Positions 17,429 through 24,239 of a DNA stretch of 64,000 nucleotides are shown here, piece by piece (position 1 is the stretch's first letter; each line of letters opens with the position of its first letter). A program made the position numbers and the translations under genes. This DNA comes from Methylorubrum salsuginis (lineage in GTDB: Bacteria; Pseudomonadota; Alphaproteobacteria; Rhizobiales; Beijerinckiaceae), in assembly GCF_900114375.1 (NCBI RefSeq), contig NZ_FOSV01000026.1, positions 1-64,000 on the forward strand, given 5' to 3'. The notes under the pieces were generated by a model. That model ran no database searches and had not been told where the DNA came from. It saw nothing but the letters and a program-made list of their open reading frames with translations.

Positions 17429-18373
17429 ATGACTGGCCGACGCTTCCGCCCCGCCGCCGGTCCGCTGCTCGTGATGGCCGCGCTGGCGCTCCAGCCGCAG
17501 CCCGCGAGCGCCCAGGTCTCGTCCTTCCTCGACGGCCTGTTCGGCCGCAAGGAAGAGCCTCCGGCCCCGCCCGCGGCGCCGGAGCCCGAGCCGGAAGCGG
17601 CCCCCGCGGCGCCGGCCAAGAAGGCGGACAAGGCGTCCAAGCCCGCCAAGGAGAAGGCGGCGGCGACCGACAAATCCCAGGACAAGACCGGCAGCATCAA
17701 GGCGGCGGGCAAGCCCGCCGCGCCCGCCCCTGCCGCGGCGCCCGCCGGCACCCGCGTCGCGGCGGTCGGCGCGCCCAATCTCGGCGCCTCGTTGCAGGAT
17801 GCCGACCCGGCCCAGATCGTCGCCGGGGCCAACGCCTACTTCAACAGCTTCCAGACGCTGACCGGCTCGTTCATCCAGATCGGCGCCGACGGGCGGCGCA
17901 TCGGCGGCAAGCTCTCGCTGGTGAAGCCCGGGCGGCTGCGCTTCGAGTACGACCAGCCCTCCCCCCTCGAAGTGGTGGCCGACGGCACCTCGGTGGCCGT
18001 GCGCGACCGCAAGCTCGGCACCCAGGATCTCTACTTCATCTCGCAGACGCCGCTGAAATTCCTGCTGCGCGAGAAGATGGACCTCGCCCGCGACCTGACG
18101 GTCACGGAAGTGACGAACGATCCGGGCGGCGTGCGCATCGCGCTGGAAGACCGCTCGACGCTCGGCGGCACCTCGAAGATCCAGCTCTACTTCGACGCCG
18201 AGATGAAGACCCTGTCGCAGTGGCGGATCACCGATCCGCAGGGCTACCTCACCACGGTGCAGCTCACCAACCTGCAGAAGGGCAAGGCGGTCGACGGATC
18301 GCAGTTCTTCATCAATTACGGCCGCGCCGAGGACAAGGCGATCCAGCGCCAGCTCCAGAGCCAGAATCCCTGA
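17429..18373 (+). CDS. lolA: Outer-membrane lipoprotein carrier protein LolA, with a long N-terminal linker
   Basis: The 314-residue protein has a Sec signal peptide (hydrophobic PLLVMAALALQPQPASAQ), then an unusual 85-residue Pro/Ala/Lys-rich linker, then a LolA domain (about 120-305): IVAGANAYFNSFQTLTGSFIQ, RLRFEYDQPSPLEVVADGTSV, LGTQDLYFISQTPLKFLL and LYFDAEMKTLSQWRITDPQG. LolA ferries lipoproteins through the periplasm from LolCDE to the outer membrane. The ftsK-lolA order is common in alphaproteobacteria. ATG 17429 is the start that begins the signal peptide directly. Confidence 0.93.
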   Translation: MTGRRFRPAAGPLLVMAALALQPQPASAQVSSFLDGLFGRKEEPPAPPAAPEPEPEAAPAAPAKKADKASKPAKEKAAATDKSQDKTGSIKAAGKPAAPAPAAAPAGTRVAAVGAPNLGASLQDADPAQIVAGANAYFNSFQTLTGSFIQIGADGRRIGGKLSLVKPGRLRFEYDQPSPLEVVADGTSVAVRDRKLGTQDLYFISQTPLKFLLREKMDLARDLTVTEVTNDPGGVRIALEDRSTLGGTSKIQLYFDAEMKTLSQWRITDPQGYLTTVQLTNLQKGKAVDGSQFFINYGRAEDKAIQRQLQSQNP

Positions 18374-18890
18374 GAGCGGTCCCCGGGTGATCGGCCCGGC
18401 TCCGAGCCGCGCCGTCATCGCCGAGGGGCGGACGCAATCCATGGCCTCGCCCCTTCGCTGGGGCGCGGCGATGACCGAGCGGACGCCGCCGCCTGGCCGT
18501 CCCCGCCGATGGCACGCTCTCGATGGCGTGCGCCCTCCCTCGCAAGGACGGATGAATCGAGCCTCGAGCGAGAGCATCGGCCGGTGGGATGAGGACCGGC
18601 TTTCGGAGATGCCGATGCATCACGGAATCGGGGCGCATCGTGCCGAAGACGCGACCCGGCCCAATGCGCTCGGGTGATGTCGAAATATCATCGGCGCCGT
18701 AACATAGGCTATAGTCCCTCCGGGGCGCATCATAGGTTATCGTCAAGACTGCGGCAAAACGGTGGGAGGGCCGCATTCCTCTAGGAATACGCTCGGTCTG
18801 GTGGTCTAGCTTAAGATTCTCTTCAAGTCTCGGCCGCTCAATGAAGCGTCGCCGCTGAGGGCGGCGTCATTCGAGACGCGAGCCGGCCCT
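18374..18890. promoter_or_regulatory. 517-bp intergenic region ahead of the GGDEF-EAL/BLUF pair
   Basis: No convincing gene is seen. It contains near-identical direct repeats CATAGGCTAT (18703) and CATAGGTTAT (18731) 28 bases apart, a TATAGT hexamer at 18710-18715 that could be a -10 element but has no good -35, and a palindrome ATTCCT-CT-AGGAAT at 18775-18788. The direct repeats and palindrome are candidate regulator sites for the downstream signalling genes. The first 300 bases show no structure that I can interpret. Confidence 0.35.
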
Positions 18891-20525
18891 ATGCCCGTCC
18901 CTTCCGCCGCGCCGGTCCCTCCCCTCGATCCCGTCGGGGCGGCGCTGGCCGAGATGGCGACGCCGCTGCTTCTGCTCGACGCGGGCGGGACCGTGACCTT
19001 CGCCAACGTGCGGGCCGCGTCCCTGTTCGCGGGCGCTGCCTCGGCCGGGCCCGTCCTCGCCGCGCTGCTCATGTCCCAAGGGGCGGTCAAGCCCCGTGCC
19101 CTGGACGACGCCCTTCGCGCCGGCCGCCCGGCCCGGGAGCGCCTCGCCTTCGCGGACGGGCGCCTCGTCGAGGCGGCGCTCGCGCCTCTCTCCAGCGGCG
19201 GCTTCGCACTGACCTTCGACGACGTGACCGAGCATGTGCGCAGTGCGGCGCTCGCCCGGCTGGAGCCGCTGACCGGCTTGTGCAACCGGGCCGAGCTGCA
19301 CGAGCGGCTGGGCGCCGCCCTCACCGAGGCGGAGCGGGCCGGCGCGCCGCTCGCCGTGCTGCTGCTCGACCTCGACCGGTTCAAGGCCGTCAACGACACG
19401 CTGGGCCATCCGGCCGGCGACGCCCTGCTGCGCAAGGTCGCCGAGCGCCTGCGCAACGCCGCCCGCCAGGAGGATGTGATCGCCCGCCTCGGCGGCGACG
19501 AGTTCGCGATTCTCCAGATCGGCCGGGCCGGGGCCGACGCCCTGCGAGCGGCCGAGGCGCTGGCCGCCCGCCTCGTCGAACTCGTCGGGCGCACCTACGT
19601 GCTCGACGGCCAGATGCTCAATGTCGGCGCGAGCGTCGGCATCGCCCTCTATCCCGCCGATGGGCGCGGCGCGGACGACCTGATGAAACACGCCGACCTC
19701 GCGCTCTACCGCGCCAAGGCCGATGGGCGAGCCACCTACCGCTTCTTCGAGCCGGCGATGAACGCCGCAGTGCAGGCCCGCCGCAGTCTGGAGATCGACC
19801 TGCGCCGGGCGCTGGCGCTGAAGCAGTTCAGCCTCGCCTTCCAGCCGCAGGTCAGCCTGGAGACCGGCACGGTGTCCGGCTTCGAGGCGCTGCTGCGCTG
19901 GCACCATCCCGAGCGCGGCCCGATCTCGCCCGCGACCTTCATCCCGCTGGCGGAGGAAATCGGCGTGATCGTCGGCATCGGCGAGTGGGCCCTGCGCACC
20001 GCCTGCCGCGAGGCGGCGTCCTGGGCGCAGCCGGCCTCGATCGCCGTCAACCTGTCGCCGGTCCAGTTCCGCGGCGGCAAGCTCGTCGAGACGGTGACGC
20101 TGGCTCTGGCCCAGACCGGCCTCGATCCCGCCCGCCTCGAACTCGAGATCACCGAAGGCGCCCTCCTCGACGACACCGACGGCGTGCTCACCGTGCTGAA
20201 CGGCTTGCGCGGGCTCGGCGTGCGGATCTCGATGGACGATTTCGGCACCGGCTACTCGTCCTTGAGCTACCTGCAGAAATTCCCCTTCGACAAGATCAAG
20301 ATCGACCAGTCCTTCGTGCGCGGCATGGCCGGCAGCGCCGAGTGCGGGGCGATCGTGCGGGCCATCGCCCGCCTCGGCGCCAGCCTGGGCATGCGCACCA
20401 CCGCCGAAGGGGTCGAGACCGCCGACCAGCTCGACGCGATCCGGGCCGAGGGCTGCTCGGAAGTCCAGGGCTACCTCACCGGCCGCCCGATGCCCGCCGA
20501 CCAAGCCGCCGCCCTCCTGACCTGA
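18891..20525 (+). CDS. PAS-GGDEF-EAL bifunctional c-di-GMP enzyme
   Basis: The protein has 544 residues: a degenerate PAS-like region (about 15-115, TPLLLLDAGGTVTFANVRA), a GGDEF domain (about 125-280) with intact RLGGDEF and an I-site RQED five residues upstream, and an EAL domain (about 295-540) with FEALLRW, NLSPVQF, MDDFGTGYSS, KIKIDQ, AEGVET and QGYL all intact. Both diguanylate cyclase and phosphodiesterase activities are therefore possible; the I-site predicts product inhibition of the cyclase. No membrane helices, so cytoplasmic. The BLUF photoreceptor gene follows after 19 bases, suggesting light as the input. The pair sits between lolA and xthA. Confidence 0.92.
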   Translation: MPVPSAAPVPPLDPVGAALAEMATPLLLLDAGGTVTFANVRAASLFAGAASAGPVLAALLMSQGAVKPRALDDALRAGRPARERLAFADGRLVEAALAPLSSGGFALTFDDVTEHVRSAALARLEPLTGLCNRAELHERLGAALTEAERAGAPLAVLLLDLDRFKAVNDTLGHPAGDALLRKVAERLRNAARQEDVIARLGGDEFAILQIGRAGADALRAAEALAARLVELVGRTYVLDGQMLNVGASVGIALYPADGRGADDLMKHADLALYRAKADGRATYRFFEPAMNAAVQARRSLEIDLRRALALKQFSLAFQPQVSLETGTVSGFEALLRWHHPERGPISPATFIPLAEEIGVIVGIGEWALRTACREAASWAQPASIAVNLSPVQFRGGKLVETVTLALAQTGLDPARLELEITEGALLDDTDGVLTVLNGLRGLGVRISMDDFGTGYSSLSYLQKFPFDKIKIDQSFVRGMAGSAECGAIVRAIARLGASLGMRTTAEGVETADQLDAIRAEGCSEVQGYLTGRPMPADQAAALLT

Positions 20526-20544
20526 CCCGCCCCGCGAGGCCCTC

Positions 20545-20991
20545 ATGACCGACGATCTGCGCCGTCTCGTCTATTACAGCCGCAACCGCACCGCGGGCGC
20601 GCCCGAGGCCGTGGACGGCACGATCCGCGGCATCCTCGAGACGAGCCGCGTCAACAACGCCCGCGTCGGCGTCACCGGCGCGCTGATGTTCAATGCCGGC
20701 TGCTTCGCGCAGGTGCTGGAAGGCCCGACCTCGGCGGTGGAGGCGACTTTCGAGCGTATCCAGCAGGACGAGCGCCACGGCGACGTCGCGCTGCTCGCCT
20801 ACGACGTGGTCGAGAACCGTCTCTTCACCGACTGGTCGATGGCCTATGTCGGCGCGAGCCAGGCCGAGGTCGCCCGCTACGGCGACCTCGCCGATTCCAG
20901 CGGCTTCGACATCGCCCGCATGACCGGCGACCGCCTCTGCGCCGTGCTGCACGGCCTCGCCCTGGAGGAGGAAGCCGCGGCGGCGGCCTGA
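20545..20991 (+). CDS. BLUF-domain blue-light photoreceptor
   Basis: A short BLUF protein of 148 residues. Flavin-pocket residues are recognisable: Tyr10 (LVYYS), Asn38 (NNARVGVTG), Gln56 (CFAQVLEG) and the Trp97/Met99 pair (FTDWSMAY). These form the Tyr-Gln hydrogen-bond switch that responds to blue light through bound FAD. After the domain there is only a short C-terminal extension, with no output domain, so it must act on a partner protein. The gene lies 19 bases downstream of the GGDEF-EAL gene; comparable regulators fuse BLUF directly to EAL (BlrP1, YcgF). The proposal that it controls the adjacent enzyme is inference. Confidence 0.93.
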   Translation: MTDDLRRLVYYSRNRTAGAPEAVDGTIRGILETSRVNNARVGVTGALMFNAGCFAQVLEGPTSAVEATFERIQQDERHGDVALLAYDVVENRLFTDWSMAYVGASQAEVARYGDLADSSGFDIARMTGDRLCAVLHGLALEEEAAAAA

Positions 20992-21062
20992 AGCCCGGCG
21001 GTTCCCGATTCCTGCGGCCTCGGCTATCGGAGCGGATCGCCACCGCTCCTCAGGCTGTCCCC

Positions 21063-21872
21063 GTGCGCCTCACCGTCACGACCTGGAACATCAACTCGGT
21101 GCGGCTGCGCATCGAGTCCGTGCTGCGCTTCCTGCGCGAGGTGCGGCCCGATGTGCTGTGCCTGCAGGAGACCAAGTGCCCGGACGAGCTGTTTCCGCTG
21201 AAAGCCTTCGAGGGAACGGGCTACGAGAACGTCGTCTACGCCGGCCAGAAGGGCTATAACGGCGTCGCCATCCTCTCGCGTTTCCCGCTCCTGACCCGCG
21301 AGGTCATGAGCTTCTGCGGCAAGCCGGATGCCCGCCACATCTGCGCGGCGCTCGGGCCCGAGGCGGGCCAGGCCGCCGGCCTCGTGCTGCACGATTTCTA
21401 CGTTCCGGCCGGGGGCGACGTGCCCCATCGCGAGCTGAACCCGAAATTCGCGCACAAGCTCGACTTCTTGGCCGAACTGCGCGCCTGGGGCGGGCGCCGC
21501 GTCGCCGGCCCGGCGATCCTCGTCGGCGACCTCAACGTCGCGCCGCTGGAGCACGATGTCTGGTCGCACAAGCAGCTGCTCGACGTGGTGAGCCACACCC
21601 CCGTCGAGACCGAGGCGCTGGAGACGCTGCGGGGCGAGGCCGGCTGGATCGATGCGGCCCGCCTCCTCACCCCGGAGCCGGAAAAGATCTACACGTGGTG
21701 GAGCTACCGCTCGCCCGATTGGGCCGCGGCCAACAAGGGAAGGCGCCTCGACCACGTCTGGGTCTCGCCCGATCTCGCCGGCACGGTGCGCAAGGTCGAG
21801 GTGTTTCGCGCGGCGCGCGGCTGGGACAAGCCGTCCGACCATGCCCCGGTGACGCTGACCCTGGAGCTGTGA
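21063..21872 (+). CDS. xthA: Exodeoxyribonuclease III
   Basis: The 269-residue enzyme starts at GTG 21063 with RLTVTTWNINSVR, followed by the AP-endonuclease/exonuclease III signatures LCLQETKCPDELFP (catalytic Glu), GYNGVAILSR, VGDLNVAPLEHDVW (Asp/Asn) and the terminal PSDHAPVTLTL (catalytic His). It cleaves abasic sites and degrades 3' ends in base-excision repair. The GTG is supported by family N-termini starting at this point. In many alphaproteobacteria xthA follows lolA directly; here the c-di-GMP/BLUF pair lies between. Confidence 0.95.
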   Translation: MRLTVTTWNINSVRLRIESVLRFLREVRPDVLCLQETKCPDELFPLKAFEGTGYENVVYAGQKGYNGVAILSRFPLLTREVMSFCGKPDARHICAALGPEAGQAAGLVLHDFYVPAGGDVPHRELNPKFAHKLDFLAELRAWGGRRVAGPAILVGDLNVAPLEHDVWSHKQLLDVVSHTPVETEALETLRGEAGWIDAARLLTPEPEKIYTWWSYRSPDWAAANKGRRLDHVWVSPDLAGTVRKVEVFRAARGWDKPSDHAPVTLTLEL

Positions 21873-21941
21873 GGCGGAACGCAGGGGCCCCCTTCGGCAT
21901 TGGACTTTCAACCCAACAGTCCAAACGGAGACAAGCCCCGC

Positions 21942-22058
21942 ATGCGTGGCATCCTGCGCCAGATCCTCGTCGTGTTCCTGCTGCCCAAGGCCATTTCCTG
22001 GGTCCGCCGTCGCTACGGCGGGGGCCGCCACGTCGGTCCGTCCCACCGCTCCTACTGA
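21942..22058 (+). CDS. Very small basic protein (38 residues)
   Basis: The ORF reads MRGILRQILVVFLLPKAI then SWVRRRYGGGRHVGPSHRSY and ends at TGA 22056. It has a GGAG ribosome site (AAACGGAG) 8 bases upstream of the ATG, and its codons have GC-rich third positions. The N-terminal half is hydrophobic and the C-terminal half strongly basic, so a membrane-associated small protein is possible. It overlaps the convergent amino acid permease gene by 7 bases. No family is recognised. Confidence 0.5.
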   Translation: MRGILRQILVVFLLPKAISWVRRRYGGGRHVGPSHRSY

Positions 22059-23488
22059 TCGCCGTCTCCGGCCCGGATCGCCCGATCCGGGCCGTTTCGA
22101 TTTCGACGACGGCCGTAGCCGAACCAGATCGCCAGCCCCACGGCGAGCCAGAGGGCTAGCCGCAGCCAGGTGTCGCCCGGCAGGCTCGCCATCAGCGCGA
22201 GGCAGGCGAGGATGCCGAGCACCGGCACGATCGGCCCGCCCGGCACCCGGAACGGGCGCACCCGCTCCGGCTTGGTGTGGCGCAGGATCAGCACGCTGGC
22301 GCAGACGAGGATGAAGGCCAGCAGCGTGCCGATGCTGACGAGTTCGCCGAGCACGTCGATCGGCAACAGGGCCGCCACCAGCGCGGTCGCGATCCCGATC
22401 AGCGCTTGCGACGCCCACGGCGTCTGCCATCGCGGATGCACACTCGCAAAAAAATCCGGCAGCATCCGGTCGCGGGCCATGGCGTAGAAGATGCGGGCCT
22501 GCCCGTAGAGGGCGGTGAGCGTCGCGGTGGTGAGCCCGAGCAGCGCCCCGACCTTGATGGCGAGCGCGAAGCCGGTGAGCCCGGTGGCGTCGATCGCCTT
22601 GGCGATCGGGTCCGGCACGGCGAGGTCCCGGTAGGGCACGAGCCCGGTCAGCACCCCCGCGACCGCGATGTAGAGCAGGCTCGTGACGATCAGCGCCCCG
22701 ATGATGCCGATGGGCGCGTCGCGCTGCGGATTGCGGGTCTCGCCCGCCGCGGTGGCGATGGTCTCGAAGCCGACATAGGCGAAGAACACGACGCCGGCCC
22801 CGCGGAAAATCCCGCTCCAGCCGAAGGCGCCGAACGTGCCCTCGTTCGGCGGCACCAGCGGCGACCAGAGTTCGGGCCGGAGATGGCCTACGCCGATTCC
22901 GACGAAGGCCAGGATGATCGCGACCTTCAGCGCGACGAGCATCGCGTTGACCCGCGACGCCCCGCGGTTGCCCGCGATCAACAGGACGGTGAGCGCCAGC
23001 ACGATTCCGGCCGCGGGCAGGTTGACGACCCCGCCCTCCCCCGGCGCGGCCGCGAGCGCCGCGGGGAGCTTCCACCCCGCATCCGCCATCAGGCTCTGGG
23101 CGTAGCCCGACCAGCCGACCGCGATCGTGGCGGCGGCGAGCGCGAATTCGAGCACGAGGTCCCAGCCGACGATCCAGGCCGCCAGCGCCCCGAAGGTGAC
23201 GCGCGCATAGGAATAGCTCGACCCCGCCACTGGCATCGTCGCGGCGAGCTCTGCGTAGCAGAGCCCGACCAGCCCGCTCGCGATCCCACCGAGCACGAAG
23301 GACAGCATCAGGCCGGGCCCGGCGTAATGCGCGGCCGCCGTGCCGGTCAGCACGAAGATGCCGGCCCCGACCGTGGAGCCGATGCCGATGCAGATCAGGC
23401 TGAGCGCAGAAAGAGTTCTGGCGAGGTCCGGCTCGGCCCTCGGGGCCTCGGCGACACGTTCGCCCGCATTCAAGGAGGTGTCGGTCAT
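22052..23488 (-). CDS. APC-family amino acid permease (cationic amino acid transporter type)
   Basis: The 478-residue protein has about 12-14 hydrophobic segments. It begins LARTLSALSLICIGIGSTVGAGIFVLTG, the classic APC/CAT first helix, and contains AGSSYSYARVTFGALAAWIVGWDL, FFAYVGFETIATAAGETRNPQRDAPIGI, and RIFYAMARDRMLPDFF. It should import amino acids with protons across the inner membrane; the substrate is not fixed. Met at 23488 is chosen because CCTTGAATG-type spacing and the family N-terminus start here; an upstream extension reads into non-homologous sequence. It is transcribed divergently from rpsO. Confidence 0.92.
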   Translation of the reverse strand: MTDTSLNAGERVAEAPRAEPDLARTLSALSLICIGIGSTVGAGIFVLTGTAAAHYAGPGLMLSFVLGGIASGLVGLCYAELAATMPVAGSSYSYARVTFGALAAWIVGWDLVLEFALAAATIAVGWSGYAQSLMADAGWKLPAALAAAPGEGGVVNLPAAGIVLALTVLLIAGNRGASRVNAMLVALKVAIILAFVGIGVGHLRPELWSPLVPPNEGTFGAFGWSGIFRGAGVVFFAYVGFETIATAAGETRNPQRDAPIGIIGALIVTSLLYIAVAGVLTGLVPYRDLAVPDPIAKAIDATGLTGFALAIKVGALLGLTTATLTALYGQARIFYAMARDRMLPDFFASVHPRWQTPWASQALIGIATALVAALLPIDVLGELVSIGTLLAFILVCASVLILRHTKPERVRPFRVPGGPIVPVLGILACLALMASLPGDTWLRLALWLAVGLAIWFGYGRRRNRNGPDRAIRAGDGDQ

Positions 23489-23769
23489 GCAGTCCTCGAT
23501 TTCTGCCGACACCAAGCAAATTCCGCGACAGGCTGCATCCGGCGCGGGACAGGTCCCGCTCTTTTGTGAGCGCCGCCCACCCCTGGCGCTTCCCGCGGTT
23601 TCGTGTATGGTCCGCCCGCCTCGACCCGGCTGACGGGCGGGGCTTGTGCCGCTTGCGGCTGACCGTGCTGGACGACATCCCGGCACCGGCCCGACCGCGA
23701 GCTTTCGAGCGCCAAAAAACCCCGTTGCGGGCGGCGCTCCCGACCAAACCCCATCTGAAAGGCAAGCCG

Positions 23770-24039
23770 ATGTCGATCACGGCCGAGCGCAAGACCGCGC
23801 TCATCAAGGAATACGCGCAGGGCGGCAAGGACACCGGTTCGCCGGAGGTCCAGATCGCGCTGCTCACCGAGCGGATCACCAACCTGACCGCCCACTTCAA
23901 GACCCACGGCAAGGACAACCATTCCCGCCGCGGCCTCCTGAAGCTGGTCTCGCAGCGTCGCTCGCTGCTCGACTACCTCAAGCGCAAGGAAGAGAGCCGC
24001 TACCGCTCTCTGATCGAGCGCCTCGGCATCCGCCGCTAA
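23770..24039 (+). CDS. rpsO: 30S ribosomal protein S15
   Basis: The 89-residue protein MSITAERKTALIKEYA... with GDTGSPEVQ-like TGSPEVQIALLT and HSRRGLLKLVSQRR is a full-length S15. It binds the central domain of 16S rRNA early in 30S assembly. ATG 23770 is preceded by AAAGGCAAGCCG. pnp follows 200 bases downstream, the order conserved across proteobacteria, where both are controlled by leader and processing hairpins. Confidence 0.98.
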   Translation: MSITAERKTALIKEYAQGGKDTGSPEVQIALLTERITNLTAHFKTHGKDNHSRRGLLKLVSQRRSLLDYLKRKEESRYRSLIERLGIRR

Positions 24040-24047
24040 ACCCTCCG

Positions 24048-24070
24048 CGCGGTCCCTCGGGACCGCGTTT
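24048..24070 (+). terminator. rpsO terminator/attenuator hairpin
   Basis: CGCGGTCCC and GGGACCGCG pair with a 2-base loop, followed by TTT, just 8 bases after the rpsO stop codon. This is a plausible partial terminator separating rpsO from pnp. Confidence 0.65.
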
Positions 24071-24148
24071 CACTATGGATCGTCCGGGCATGGGGCTCGG
24101 CCGGTCCGCCAGGGCGGCTTCGAGGCGCGAGGCGCCGGGGCAGGATCG

Positions 24149-24180
24149 CGAGACGCTTCTTTCTGAACGGAAGCGTCTCG
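24149..24180 (+). promoter_or_regulatory. pnp leader hairpin (candidate RNase III/PNPase autoregulation site)
   Basis: An 11-bp stem CGAGACGCTTC/GAAGCGTCTCG (left arm 24149-24159, right arm 24170-24180, with G·C closure) encloses a 10-base loop 60 bases upstream of pnp. In E. coli a similar stem upstream of pnp is cut by RNase III and used for PNPase autocontrol; the function here is inferred from position and shape. Confidence 0.5.
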
Positions 24181-24239
24181 CCGTCTTGCCTCTGGCGGCA
24201 CCGGGCCAGCCCCGCACGCATGAAGGCAGGAAGACAAGA

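Noticed and set aside
18387..18677. 96-residue ORF after lolA
   Set aside because: No ribosome site, Arg/Pro-rich composition, no domain.
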